From Burkholderiales bacterium (GTDB lineage: Bacteria > Pseudomonadota > Gammaproteobacteria > Burkholderiales > SG8-39): a stretch of DNA of 64,000 nucleotides. Below the pieces are notes generated by a model. It was not told the DNA's origin and did not search any database. It saw only the letters and a program-made list of their open reading frames with translations. Positions 10,273-19,168 of the stretch are shown in pieces. The DNA lies in assembly GCA_027493935.1 (NCBI GenBank), contig JAOSJV010000010.1, forward strand, positions 186,001-250,000, read 5' to 3'. How positions within the stretch are numbered: the stretch's first letter is position 1; each line of letters opens with the position of its first letter. The position numbers and the translations under genes were made by a program.

Positions 10273-11058
10273 CGGTCGTAGGCCCCTCTCAGCAGCTTCG
10301 CGATGTGCAGCCTGAGTTGCACGAACTCGGGTCGTGCGCGGAACTCCTCCGGATTCTCCCAGCGCGGATGCGGCAACCGGACGTCCACGGTCTCTAGGAT
10401 GCGCGAGGGCCGGCGCGTGAACACGATCACGCGATCGGCGAGGTACACCGCCTCCTCAATGCTGTGCGTCACGAAGACCATCGTCTTCTTTTCCCGGTTC
10501 TGGATGCGCAACAGCTCCGCCTGCATGGTCTCGCGTGTCTGCGCATCGAGCGCGGCGAACGGTTCGTCGAGCAGCAGTACGCGCGGGTCGATCGCGAGCG
10601 CGCGCGCGAGGCCCACGCGCTGCTGCATCCCGCCAGAGAGCTCGTGTGGATGGTGGTGCTCCGAAGCCCTTGAGGCCGACCATTTCGATGTAGCCCCCCG
10701 CGAGCTCGGCACGCCGCTCGCGCGGAACGCTGCGGATCTCCAGCCCGAACTCGACGTTCGCCTGCACCGAGCGCCAGGGCAACAGGCCGAAGTTCTGGAA
10801 CACGAAGCCACAGTCGCGCCGCGGACCCTCGACCGGGTTGTGGTCGATGAGCACCCGGCCGCCTGTCGGCGCGAGCAGGCCCTGCACGACGCGCAGAAAA
10901 GTGGTCTTGCCCGCGCCGCTCGGTCCCACGATCACGCAGAACTCCGACTCCGCGATGCCGAAGTTGAGGTCCTGCAGCACCTCGATGGTGTGCGCGGCGC
11001 CGTCGCCAGCGCCGCGCGTGAAACTAACCGAAAGGTTCTCGACATCAATCAACGCCAT
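10269..11058 (-). CDS. ABC transporter ATP-binding protein, SsuB/TauB-like (one frameshift)
   Basis: A ~262-residue ATPase. [16 protein letters not shown] is followed by Walker [15 protein letters not shown]-loop [25 protein letters not shown] signature [15 protein letters not shown], Walker [13 protein letters not shown] and the switch His in [18 protein letters not shown]. The two parts are in different frames; GLKGFGAP in one frame becomes [16 protein letters not shown] if one base near 10661 is removed, so a single insertion explains it. Start at the ATG at 11058. It powers uptake together with the neighbouring permease and NMT1-type binding protein. Confidence 0.9.
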
Positions 11059-11072
11059 GACCGGGACCGTGT

Positions 11073-12065
11073 TCAACGCGGCGGGTAGTCGCGCTGGCCG
11101 ATCGGCGCGATGGCCTTTTCGGTCACCTCCGGCATGGTAAGCTTCGAGAGGTCGACCGACTTGCTCTGTGTCTTCGTCTTGAGGCCAAGATCCTGCATGT
11201 ATGCGAGACGCTTAGGATCGATCTCGCCGTTGATCGCCCAGACGCGCGCCTTTATGTAGCCGTCATAGATCGTGCCGAGGTCCTTGGCGTTGGTCGGCAG
11301 GTGCTTGCCGGCGGCGGCGACGAACTCCGCCTTGTTGTCGTAGGCCCCGCGCGTCGCCTTCACGAGCGCACGCTGCCAGCGCTCCAGCGCGTCGCGCTTG
11401 GCGGGCAACGTGTCGGCCCACACCGCGAGACCTTGCGCCATGTAAAGCGGCAGCTCCTGCGAGACGATCATCAGCCGGTGCAGGTTAGGATCGGCCTCGA
11501 CCGTCGGGCTGAACTCGCCCAGCGTCGCGTCGATCTTTCCAGCGATGAGCGACTTGAGGCGCGCCCCGGTACCGCCGACGGAGAGCATCTTCACTGGGTC
11601 CGGATCGAGCCCCTGACGGTCGAGCAGCGCGAGGATCACCACGTGAGGCAGGCCGCCGATACCGGAGATGCCGAAGCTGCGGCCGGAAAGATCCTTGAGA
11701 CTCTTGATGTCCTTCTTTGCGTACAGCGCAAAGTGCAGCCCCTGGCAATGGGTACCGATCACCGTGAGGTCCGCGCCGTTGCCCACAGCGCCCAGGACGA
11801 GCGCAGTCTCGACGTCGGAGACGTCGACCGCGCGCGCAAGCAGCGCGCGCATATTGATCGAACCGCTCTCGAAGTGCTGATTCTCGACCTTGACGCCTTC
11901 GCGCTCGAAGTAGCCGTTTTCCGCGGCGATGCGGTGCACAACCGTGAACATCGAGATCGACGGCAGACCGACCTTGAGCGTCGGCGTCTGCGCGCCGGCG
12001 CTGCCGGCGGCCAACGCCGCAATTACGGCCGGGATGGCTTTCGTGAAGATGTTTCGCAGCCTCAT
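11073..12065 (-). CDS. ABC transporter substrate-binding protein (NMT1/THI5-SsuA type)
   Basis: A 330-residue exported protein: signal peptide MRLRNIFTKAIPAVIAALAA ending ..GSAGAQ, then TPTLKVGLPSISMFTVVHRIAAENGYFEREGVKV, the NMT1-like periplasmic fold. FGISGIGGLPHVVILALLDRQGLDPDPVKML continues the family pattern. It would bind the imported substrate in the periplasm. It stands 14 bases upstream of the ATPase gene and 51 bases downstream of the CMD-like gene, inside the catabolic operon, so it likely imports the compound the operon degrades. Confidence 0.9.
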   Translation of the reverse strand: MRLRNIFTKAIPAVIAALAAGSAGAQTPTLKVGLPSISMFTVVHRIAAENGYFEREGVKVENQHFESGSINMRALLARAVDVSDVETALVLGAVGNGADLTVIGTHCQGLHFALYAKKDIKSLKDLSGRSFGISGIGGLPHVVILALLDRQGLDPDPVKMLSVGGTGARLKSLIAGKIDATLGEFSPTVEADPNLHRLMIVSQELPLYMAQGLAVWADTLPAKRDALERWQRALVKATRGAYDNKAEFVAAAGKHLPTNAKDLGTIYDGYIKARVWAINGEIDPKRLAYMQDLGLKTKTQSKSVDLSKLTMPEVTEKAIAPIGQRDYPPR

Positions 12066-12116
12066 GTCTCCTCCTTTGCGGTTGATGACCTCGCTGATGC
12101 GACGTACTGCCCCGTT

Positions 12117-12533
12117 CTACTTTCTCCGCCTTGCGGCCGGGCCTCGCGCTCTTGCGTGGGACGAGCGCTTCGCCATCTCCTCGGCGAGGATGGGCACTGC
12201 AAGGTTGACCGAGTGGATACCCATCACGGTGGTGAGCTGGATCACCTCGAGGAGCTCCTCACGCGTCGCGCCCAAGCGCAGCGCGTTCTGCATGTGCCGC
12301 CGCACGCCGGGCGCGTAGAGGTGCGTCGTCGCCGCGTTGATCGCGATCATGATGAACTCCTTCACCTTCTGCGTCAGATGGCGCTTGCGGTGCGGCACGC
12401 TGCGGAACGCGAGATATACCTCGATGAACTCCGGATCCCATTGCCGCATCGTGTCCCACAGCGGGTTCCAGTCGCCCGAGCGGATCTGCTGGTCGGTGTA
12501 GGGCGTCTTCGAGACGCGTCTCTTCGCAGACAT
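12117..12533 (-). CDS. Carboxymuconolactone decarboxylase (CMD/AhpD)-family protein
   Basis: A 138-residue protein with the CMD fold: LTQKVKEFIMIAINAATTHLYAPGVRRHMQNALRLGATREELLEVIQLTTVMGIHSVN. The AhpD-type CxxC pair is absent; the equivalent segment has TTHLYAPGVRRH, so it is not a peroxidase partner but belongs to the gamma-carboxymuconolactone-decarboxylase-like branch often found in aromatic-acid operons. A very basic tail (RARGPAARRRK) ends it. It lies between the GMC oxidoreductase and the ABC importer. The reaction cannot be assigned from sequence. Confidence 0.85.
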   Translation of the reverse strand: MSAKRRVSKTPYTDQQIRSGDWNPLWDTMRQWDPEFIEVYLAFRSVPHRKRHLTQKVKEFIMIAINAATTHLYAPGVRRHMQNALRLGATREELLEVIQLTTVMGIHSVNLAVPILAEEMAKRSSHARARGPAARRRK

Positions 12534-12551
12534 GCTTGCCGGTCTCCTTTC

Positions 12552-14183
12552 CTATGCGCGCGCGTCGGCGAGCACGAGGTCGGCGCCGCGCTCGCCGATC
12601 ATCATGGCGGGCGCGTTAGTGTTGGACGACGCGATCGTCAGCATGATCGAGGCGTCGATCACGCGCAACCCCGCCACGCCGTGCACGCGCAGTCGCGCGT
12701 CGACTACCGAGTCCTCCGCGCGTCCCATGCGGCAGCTGCCCACGGCATGCCACGCGGTCTGCCCGGTCGCGCGAGCGTACTCGAGTAGCTCGGCGTCGCT
12801 CGCGACAGCGGGTCCGGGGCGGTGCTCGGTGACGATGAATCGCTTCAGCGAGGGCTGGGCGGCGATGCGCCGGATGAGGCGCAGCAGCGCGACGGCGTCG
12901 GCCTGGTCGGTAGGATCCGAGAGATAGTTCGGCTGGATGCTCGGCGCTTCGAAAGGATCCGGGGAACGAGCGTGGATCGAGCCGCGCGAGCGCGGCCGCA
13001 GCTTGAAGCCGCCGATCGAGAATCCGGAGAAGGGATCTATGCCCGCCTCGGCCGAGCGTGAATAGCGGTCCTTTCCGCTGATGTGGTAGATCCGCACCAT
13101 CACGTTCGGGCAGCCGTCGTCGCCCTCGGCCGCCGTGCGGGTGATCGCATGCGCCGTCGAGGACGTTCCCGCCATCAGCCCTCTTCGCGTCGCGAGGTAC
13201 TGCAGCCCGACGCGAAGGCGGCGCAGCCTGCTGCGAAGGATGTCGTTGATCGTGATCGGGAGCGTGGTCTCGTACATGTTGCGAACCTGGACGTGGTCGA
13301 TCACGTTCTCGCCTACTGCGCGCAGGTGTGCCACGACCGCGATGCCGATACGCCGCAGAAGCTCGCCGTCGCCGACGCCGGAGAGCTCCAGCAGTTGCGG
13401 CGACTGGACCGTGCCTGCGCAAAGGAGCACCTCCCGCCTCGCCCGCACCCGGCGCGTTGCGCCGCCCGCGCGGAATTCCACCCCGACCGCCCGCAGCCCC
13501 TCGAAGAGCACGCGCGTCGCCACAGAGTGCGTCTGCGAGCAAAGGTTCGCGCGCCGGCGCGCGCCGCGCAGGTAGGCGACCGCAGTGCTGCAGCGCCGGC
13601 CGTTATGCGCCGTCTGCTCGAGATAACGCACGCCCTCGTAGCGCACCGCGTTGTAGTCCAGGGTTTCGTCGATTCCGGCTTCGATGCACGCTCGCACAAA
13701 ACCATCGGAGAGCGCGTCGCGGTCACGGCGCTTGCGGTCGGTGATCTTCACCGGCCCGCCTTGCCCCCACTGCGTGTCGTCGCTGTAGGGGTTGTCCTCC
13801 AGGCGCTTGAAGTAAGGGTGGACGTCGCGGAATCCCCAGCCAGCGCACCCGCTCGCGCGCCAGCCGTCGTACTCGGCGGGATCGCCCCAGACATATGCCA
13901 TGCCGTTCAGCGCACTCGAGCCGCCGAGCACCTTTCCGCGCGGCCAGTAGATCTTCTGTCGGTGCATGCTGGCCTGTTGCTCGGTCTCGAACCTCCACGC
14001 GTAGCGCTCGTGGGTGAGCAGCTTTCCCACGCCGAGCGGAACGTGGATCCACAGATTACGGTCCTCGCCGCCCGCCTCGATGAGAAGCACGCTGTGCCGC
14101 CGGCTCTCGGTGAGGCGCGCAGCAAGCGCACATCCGGCCGACCCCGTCCCTACGACGACAAAATCGTGCGCTGACAGTTCCAC
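12552..14183 (-). CDS. GMC-family FAD-dependent oxidoreductase (choline dehydrogenase-like)
   Basis: A 543-residue flavoprotein. The Rossmann motif is VVVGTGSAGCALAARLTE; GMC signature 1 is PRGKVLGGSSALNGMAYVWG and signature 2 is GTVQSPQLLELSGVG. The catalytic His is in TAWHAVGSCRMG and the second polar residue in SSNTNAPAMMIGE. GMC enzymes oxidise alcohols such as choline, alkanols or hydroxymethyl aromatics. It ends 18 bases before the CMD-like gene and begins two bases after the TPP-enzyme stop, so it is tightly coupled within the operon. It probably oxidises an alcohol intermediate of the pathway; the exact substrate is not readable. Confidence 0.92.
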   Translation of the reverse strand: MELSAHDFVVVGTGSAGCALAARLTESRRHSVLLIEAGGEDRNLWIHVPLGVGKLLTHERYAWRFETEQQASMHRQKIYWPRGKVLGGSSALNGMAYVWGDPAEYDGWRASGCAGWGFRDVHPYFKRLEDNPYSDDTQWGQGGPVKITDRKRRDRDALSDGFVRACIEAGIDETLDYNAVRYEGVRYLEQTAHNGRRCSTAVAYLRGARRRANLCSQTHSVATRVLFEGLRAVGVEFRAGGATRRVRARREVLLCAGTVQSPQLLELSGVGDGELLRRIGIAVVAHLRAVGENVIDHVQVRNMYETTLPITINDILRSRLRRLRVGLQYLATRRGLMAGTSSTAHAITRTAAEGDDGCPNVMVRIYHISGKDRYSRSAEAGIDPFSGFSIGGFKLRPRSRGSIHARSPDPFEAPSIQPNYLSDPTDQADAVALLRLIRRIAAQPSLKRFIVTEHRPGPAVASDAELLEYARATGQTAWHAVGSCRMGRAEDSVVDARLRVHGVAGLRVIDASIMLTIASSNTNAPAMMIGERGADLVLADARA

Positions 14184-14185
14184 TG

Positions 14186-15880
14186 CTACTTGCCGCGCTG
14201 CGCCCGGTGCTTGAAGGAATCGCGCCGGAAGCTATAGAGCGCGTCCGGGTCGACCTTGACCTCGACGATTGCAGGTTTGCCGCAGACGAGCGCTTCGGCC
14301 ACGACGCCTTCAATGTCCGCCGCACGCTCCACGGCGAAGCCGGCCGCGCCGAAGAGCTGCGCCACCTTGTCATAGGGTGGGTTCGGCACATCCGCGCCGA
14401 GGTAGCGGCCGTCGAAGAAATCGCGCTGGTACGCTTTCTCGGCACCCCAGCAGCCATTGTTCATCACGATGCAGACGGTGTTTATGCCGTGCGAGACCGC
14501 GGTTCCGATCTCACCCAGCGTCATGCCGAACCCACCGTCGCCCATCAGGCTCACGACGGTGCGCTCCGGGCAGGCGAGCTTCACGCCGAGGCCGCACGCA
14601 TAGGAGAAACCCACGAGCCCGAAGTCGAGCGGGGTAAAGAGCGCCGGCGGCTGCTGGTAATTGAGCACGTCGGTTGCCTGGAGACAGAGGGTGCCCGCGT
14701 CCATGGTCAACATCGCGTCGGGCGGCAGCACACCGCGCAGTGCCTTGTACAGAGTAGCGGGCTGGATCGGCTCCGCCAGCTTTTCGCCGTCGCGGTCGCG
14801 CTGCGCGAGCAGCGCTCGGCGCTTCTCCTGGAATTCCCGGGCCCAGGCGCTCGCCGCGCCTGGTACGTGCCCGGCCAGCGCGCACGCAAGCTGGTCGGCG
14901 ATGGTTCCCGCGTCGCCGCAGATGCCGACGGCCACAGGGAAGTACCTGCCGATCGCGGTCGGCTCGATCTCCACGTGGATGATGCGCGCCGCCACGTTCA
15001 GGTTTTCGTACGAGTAGAACGTCGTGTTGAAGCCAAGACGCGTTCCAAGTGCGAGGATCACGTCGGCCTCGCGCGCCAAAGTCGAGGCGACGACGTTGCC
15101 TCGTGGGCCCACCTGGCCCGCGTAAAGCGGATGGCTGCAGGGAATGGCGTCGCCGTGACCGGGTGAGAGTGCGACCGGCGCGCTAAGCAGTTCGGCGAGC
15201 TTTAGGGCCTGCGCGTGGGAGCGGCCGTTCTTCACGCCGCCCCCAGCGATGATGAGCGGCTTCTTGGCGTCCTTGAGGAGGCTCGCTGCGCGCTCGATTA
15301 GATCCTGGGCGCCGGCAACGCTGCCGGAAAAACCACGCTCGCCGGGCGCGCCGTCCGGCTCGAACTCGGCCGAGTCCGCCAGGAGATCGCGAGGCATGTT
15401 GAGCACGACCGGGCCACGCCGCGGCGTGAGCGCCACGCGGAAAGCTTCCCGCATCATTTCTGGCACGCGCTTGGTCTGCGTGAGGGTCCAGCTTTTCTTG
15501 GTTACAGGCGCGAACACCGCTTGCTGGTTGACTTCCTGGAACGCGTCCCGGTAGACGTGCTCCGAGGACAACGACCCGGCGAGGGCGATCACCGGCGAGT
15601 AGGCGGCGTTCGCCTGTGACAGCCCCGTGAGCAGGTTTGTGGCGCCGGGACCGTTCTGGCCCGCGATGATGATGCCGGCCTTACCGCTCGCGCGGGCATA
15701 GCCGTCCGCCATATGCGTGCCAGTGCGTTCGTCGCGCACGCCAATGAAGTGCACTTCCTTCGCGTCGTACAACGCATCAAAGATCTCCATACCCGCCGAC
15801 CCGATGAGGCCGAACACGTGGCTCGTGCCCTCAGCACGCAGCGCGTCAACCACCGCCTTGCCGCCGGTCATAATCGTCAT
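14186..15880 (-). CDS. TPP-dependent enzyme of the acetolactate synthase / sulfoacetaldehyde acetyltransferase (Xsc)-like group
   Basis: A 564-residue three-domain thiamine-diphosphate enzyme. The N-terminal domain has the cofactor-activating Glu in VRDERTGTHMADGYARASGK and AGQNGPGATNLLTG. The C-terminal domain has the TPP motif SLMGDGGFGMTLGEIG..MNNGCWGAEK. The segments GLIGSAGMEIFDAL, FQEVNQQAVFAPVTKKSW and GAEKAYQRDFFDGRYLGAD resemble Xsc rather than IlvB. Xsc converts sulfoacetaldehyde plus phosphate to acetyl phosphate; an IlvB-like or C-C lyase role is also possible. I start it at ATG 15880, which overlaps the upstream UbiD stop by four bases, not at the longer ORF start. Confidence 0.88.
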   Translation of the reverse strand: MTIMTGGKAVVDALRAEGTSHVFGLIGSAGMEIFDALYDAKEVHFIGVRDERTGTHMADGYARASGKAGIIIAGQNGPGATNLLTGLSQANAAYSPVIALAGSLSSEHVYRDAFQEVNQQAVFAPVTKKSWTLTQTKRVPEMMREAFRVALTPRRGPVVLNMPRDLLADSAEFEPDGAPGERGFSGSVAGAQDLIERAASLLKDAKKPLIIAGGGVKNGRSHAQALKLAELLSAPVALSPGHGDAIPCSHPLYAGQVGPRGNVVASTLAREADVILALGTRLGFNTTFYSYENLNVAARIIHVEIEPTAIGRYFPVAVGICGDAGTIADQLACALAGHVPGAASAWAREFQEKRRALLAQRDRDGEKLAEPIQPATLYKALRGVLPPDAMLTMDAGTLCLQATDVLNYQQPPALFTPLDFGLVGFSYACGLGVKLACPERTVVSLMGDGGFGMTLGEIGTAVSHGINTVCIVMNNGCWGAEKAYQRDFFDGRYLGADVPNPPYDKVAQLFGAAGFAVERAADIEGVVAEALVCGKPAIVEVKVDPDALYSFRRDSFKHRAQRGK

Positions 15881-17280
15881 TGTGCTTCTCCTCGTTCTGC
15901 TGCCGCCCGCGCCGCAAGTAGCTTGTCGAGCTGCACCCGCACCCGGTCGAGCACTTCCCTCGGCGGCATTGACACCACGCCACGGAAGTGCGCTTTCTTG
16001 GTCGCATCGATGAACAGCTTGGAGGTGATGGCGAACTCGTAGCTCGAAGGATCGATCGGTCCCCCTCCCGTCTCCGGCACAATGAACACGTCTCGCCCGG
16101 GGTCCACACGGGTGGAAACCGCCCACAGCACGTCGTTGGTTCGAAAGATGTCGATGTCGTCGTCGACTGCGACCACGTACTTCAGCCTCGGCATGAGGTA
16201 GGTCGTCGCAAGGAGGAGGTTGCGCACAGTGCCCGGGCGGCGCAGCTTCGGATTGATCTGAACGATGCCCCAGAAATCGCGGGCCAAGTCGGCGGGACGC
16301 GTCACCCCCGTAACGAGCGGAAAGCGTTTCTGCAGTGCGTCGAGCGCCAGTGCATCTTCCAACTCGCGCCAGAACACGACGTTCTCGTTGGGCGGCTTAC
16401 CAGCGAACGCAAGGTGCATCACTGGCTTCGCGCGCGTAGTGATCGCGGTGACGCGCCAGATTGGCGCCTTGCGCCTTTCGCTCTGGTACCCGGTAAACTC
16501 GTTGAACGGGCCTTCCTCGTCCATCTCGCCGGTGTACTGAGTCTCGATGACAATCTCGGCGTCGGCCGGTATTTCGAGATCGATGGTCTCAGCCTTGACT
16601 ACGCGTAGAGGCGTACCGCGCAGCGCGCCAGCTACATCGACCTCGTAGTCGCTCACGGGGAAATCCGAGCCCGCGGCCAAGTAAAGCAACGGATCAACGC
16701 CAAGCACGATCGCCATCGGACACCCCTCGCCTATGTCCTCATAGAACAGGCGCTGGTGGTGGTCCGGAGCGATCTGCGCGAAGATTTCGTTGCGACTGCG
16801 GTACATGTTGCGGTAGATGCCCGCGTTCTTGCCCCAGACGGGGTGGGCACCCATGTTGATGCCGGCCGAGACGTAGCGCCCGCCGTCACCGACGTTCCAG
16901 AACGGGATGGGAAGCTCGTCCAAATTCACCTGATCGCCGCGTTTCACCACCTGCTTACACGGGGCGCTCTTCGCATCCACGCTCACCGGTGCGAGCCTTC
17001 GCCTCAGCCGCTCGACGATCGCACTCGCCATCTGATGTGGCTCTACACCGAGCGCCATGGCGATGCGCTTGCGCGTGCCAAAGAGGTTGGCGAGCGCGGA
17101 CATCCGATAGCCCTTGATGCGTTCAAAAAACAGCGCCGGCCCGTCGTCATCGGCTACGTGCCGGCACCAAGCGCAGATCTCGTACTCCGAATCGACCGGC
17201 TCGGGCACGCGAAGCAACTCGCCCATCTCATCTAGCTTCGCGATGAAATCCCTAAACGGATCCGTGCCGGTGTGCGGCAT
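15877..17280 (-). CDS. UbiD-family decarboxylase (copy 2)
   Basis: A 467-residue intact protein: MPHTGTDPFRDFIAKLDEMGELLRV, then LANLFGTRKRIAMALGV, the active-site region GEMDEEGPFNEFTGYQSE and VVAVDDDIDIFRTNDVLWAVSTR near the C-terminus, all in UbiD order. In the usual EGPFGxxxGYY motif Gly is replaced by Asn (GPFNEFTGYQ). It overlaps the TPP-enzyme gene by four bases, suggesting linked production, and perhaps that its product feeds that enzyme. prFMN would have to come from a ubiX elsewhere in the genome. Confidence 0.9.
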   Translation of the reverse strand: MPHTGTDPFRDFIAKLDEMGELLRVPEPVDSEYEICAWCRHVADDDGPALFFERIKGYRMSALANLFGTRKRIAMALGVEPHQMASAIVERLRRRLAPVSVDAKSAPCKQVVKRGDQVNLDELPIPFWNVGDGGRYVSAGINMGAHPVWGKNAGIYRNMYRSRNEIFAQIAPDHHQRLFYEDIGEGCPMAIVLGVDPLLYLAAGSDFPVSDYEVDVAGALRGTPLRVVKAETIDLEIPADAEIVIETQYTGEMDEEGPFNEFTGYQSERRKAPIWRVTAITTRAKPVMHLAFAGKPPNENVVFWRELEDALALDALQKRFPLVTGVTRPADLARDFWGIVQINPKLRRPGTVRNLLLATTYLMPRLKYVVAVDDDIDIFRTNDVLWAVSTRVDPGRDVFIVPETGGGPIDPSSYEFAITSKLFIDATKKAHFRGVVSMPPREVLDRVRVQLDKLLAARAAAERGEAQ

Positions 17281-17302
17281 GGTCGCACTCTCAGCAGTCA
17301 GC

Positions 17303-18505
17303 TCACTTGAACTGCTGTTGCGCTGAGAAGTCGTTCATAATGCGCGACTCCACCACCTTCGGGTAGCGCAGCGGCGGCGGCGTGTTGCGGCTGCGCCCGA
17401 CAAACCGTGGCACACCAGCGGTGAAGACGCCGACCAGCGACCAGACGTCGCCGTGCTTGATCGCCTCAAGACAGGTCTTCCTAGAGCCGCCCATCGGCGC
17501 GTCAACCAGAAGCACGTCGCCGTCCTTGCCTTCGCGCAGGAACCCGTTGTTCAGCTTGTAGACTTTGGCTACGTTCCCAGTCGCCGCAGCGATCATCCAC
17601 TCCGGCGGGAATTTGGAGAGCGTCGACATCTCGGTCACCGACTTGATCATCCCGAGCGGCATCATGCCGGTGCCAGTGGGCGTGTCGGTGGCAATCAGGA
17701 ATCGGTCGAAGCAGTCGTTCTCCACGGCCAAGTTCAGGCACATCAGCGCCGTGCGGATGTTGCCGGCCTGGCAAATCTGAAGCGCGATATCGCTCTCCTT
17801 CACCACGCGCTCAAAGTCCTCGTCGGGCATGGCGATCGGCCCGCCATTTACGTGATACGAGACGTCTGCGCCCATAGCAATCAGGTGCTCGCCGTGGATG
17901 GAATTCGCGAGCGAGATCGACGCACCGCCGGTGTGCACTTGCACGGTCATGCCCGCCTTCTTGGCCGCCTTGACGAGCGGGACGTAGTCGAACGGGGTCT
18001 TGACCGCCCCGAATCCGGCCTTCGCCAGCCACACCGTGTTGCGCCTCATATCCTCGAAGTCGCTTTCCTCCAGGCACGGCTCGAGAATCACCGCACCTCC
18101 ATGCACGCGCATGCCGCCTGGTCTGAAGTTGTCCCAGCTCTTCTTTGCAGCCACCGCGAGCGCCTTGACGCCCTCGCGGTCCTTCGGCCGACCGGGGACG
18201 TGAATCTCGCTCGCAGAGATCGACGTCGTCGTTCCCCCGTGAACGTAGCTCTCGAGGAAGCCCACCGCCTGTTGTTTGGGCGTGTAGTCGCCAAATGCGA
18301 TGTGCACCTGCGAGTCGATCAACCCTGGACAGGCGGTCGTGCCTTTCGCGTCGACGACGAAATCGCAGGCCTGCACCTCATCGGCCGACGCGCTGCCTAC
18401 GCGCTTGATGACCCCATCCTCCATGAGGATGGTGTCGCCGCGGGCGAACGGGTCACGCCAGTCACCGGTGACGATCGTTGCAATGTTCGTGATGGCGATC
18501 TTCAT
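17303..18505 (-). CDS. Enamidase-like amidohydrolase with QxH instead of HxH
   Basis: A 400-residue amidohydrolase. Its closest recognisable relative is enamidase of anaerobic nicotinate degradation, which opens 6-oxo-tetrahydronicotinate: shared features include FGDYTPKQQ, HGGTTTSIS, PGRPKD, HGGAVILE, VKTPFDY (Lys), VQVHTGG (His), SYHVNGGP (His), IATDTPTGTGMMPLG (Asp) and KSRNTPP near the end (here RSRNTPP). The usual metal motif DxHxH reads DSQVHIA, so the first His is Gln. This could mean a single-metal site, as in some other amidohydrolases, or changed activity. It suggests a cyclic amide/enamide intermediate in the pathway. Confidence 0.85.
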   Translation of the reverse strand: MKIAITNIATIVTGDWRDPFARGDTILMEDGVIKRVGSASADEVQACDFVVDAKGTTACPGLIDSQVHIAFGDYTPKQQAVGFLESYVHGGTTTSISASEIHVPGRPKDREGVKALAVAAKKSWDNFRPGGMRVHGGAVILEPCLEESDFEDMRRNTVWLAKAGFGAVKTPFDYVPLVKAAKKAGMTVQVHTGGASISLANSIHGEHLIAMGADVSYHVNGGPIAMPDEDFERVVKESDIALQICQAGNIRTALMCLNLAVENDCFDRFLIATDTPTGTGMMPLGMIKSVTEMSTLSKFPPEWMIAAATGNVAKVYKLNNGFLREGKDGDVLLVDAPMGGSRKTCLEAIKHGDVWSLVGVFTAGVPRFVGRSRNTPPPLRYPKVVESRIMNDFSAQQQFK

Positions 18506-18532
18506 GTTTCCTCCTCCGACCTCGAACTATCG

Positions 18533-19105
18533 TCAGCGCAAGCCGTCCTGACCGATCATCTTGTCAACGCTGTGCCCGCCGATGCGATGGTTGAGCCTGC
18601 CGCGGTTGGCGAAGCAGCAGATGATGGCGATCTCCCCAGGCATGGGCGCGTCTGGCAGCGTGACTGTCATCGCGTCGTAGTGCGAGCGTATGGTGAGCGC
18701 GTCCTTGTGCGCTAACGGAATGTCGATCGACGTGCCCGGAAGCGCGCGCTTCGCCATATGGCAGATCCAAGCCTTGCCGCCCCCGGCGGCCTCGCGCATC
18801 GTGTCGCCGAGCAGCGTGGTTAGCACCGCCTCGGCGTGCTCGACTTCCCCTTCGATCCCGACCAGGGCACCCTTTCCGTAGCTCTCGATCCGGTAGGGCT
18901 GGATCAGTTCGGCGGCGATCGCGCCGATGTGGCGTCCGACCTTTGCGCTGCCTTCGATGAGCACCGAAAGATCCTCCACGTACCGCCCGGCAGCGGGGTT
19001 AGCGCACACCGCCGCGACCGCCACCCTGCGCAGCGGAAGATCCGCCCTACGTCCGGCCTCCAGGAACAGCTCTTCAGTGGCCGTGACGATCTTTCGAATC
19101 TCCAT
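18533..19105 (-). CDS. Amino acid synthesis family protein (PF06684-type)
   Basis: A 190-residue soluble protein, MEIRKIVTATEELFLEAGRRADLPLRRVAVAAVCANPAAGRYVEDLSVLIE, matching the family named amino acid synthesis proteins, whose biochemical role is not established. KALPG-like RALPGTSIDIPLAHKDALTIRSHYDAMTV is also typical. Such genes are often found beside amidohydrolases and ABC importers for nitrogenous or aromatic compounds. It sits 28 bases upstream of the enamidase-like gene and 64 bases downstream of the MarR gene. I do not assign a reaction. Confidence 0.8.
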   Translation of the reverse strand: MEIRKIVTATEELFLEAGRRADLPLRRVAVAAVCANPAAGRYVEDLSVLIEGSAKVGRHIGAIAAELIQPYRIESYGKGALVGIEGEVEHAEAVLTTLLGDTMREAAGGGKAWICHMAKRALPGTSIDIPLAHKDALTIRSHYDAMTVTLPDAPMPGEIAIICCFANRGRLNHRIGGHSVDKMIGQDGLR

Positions 19106-19168
19106 GGAGCGGCCCTTCCCCGTGTACTTCGGATACCGAGACTCGCTCGCTTCAGTGCGGAGGTGCGC

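Noticed and set aside
14186-15880. Calling the TPP enzyme a biosynthetic acetolactate synthase (ilvB)
   Set aside because: No ilvH-type small subunit is nearby, and several segments resemble Xsc-type enzymes; the operon is catabolic.
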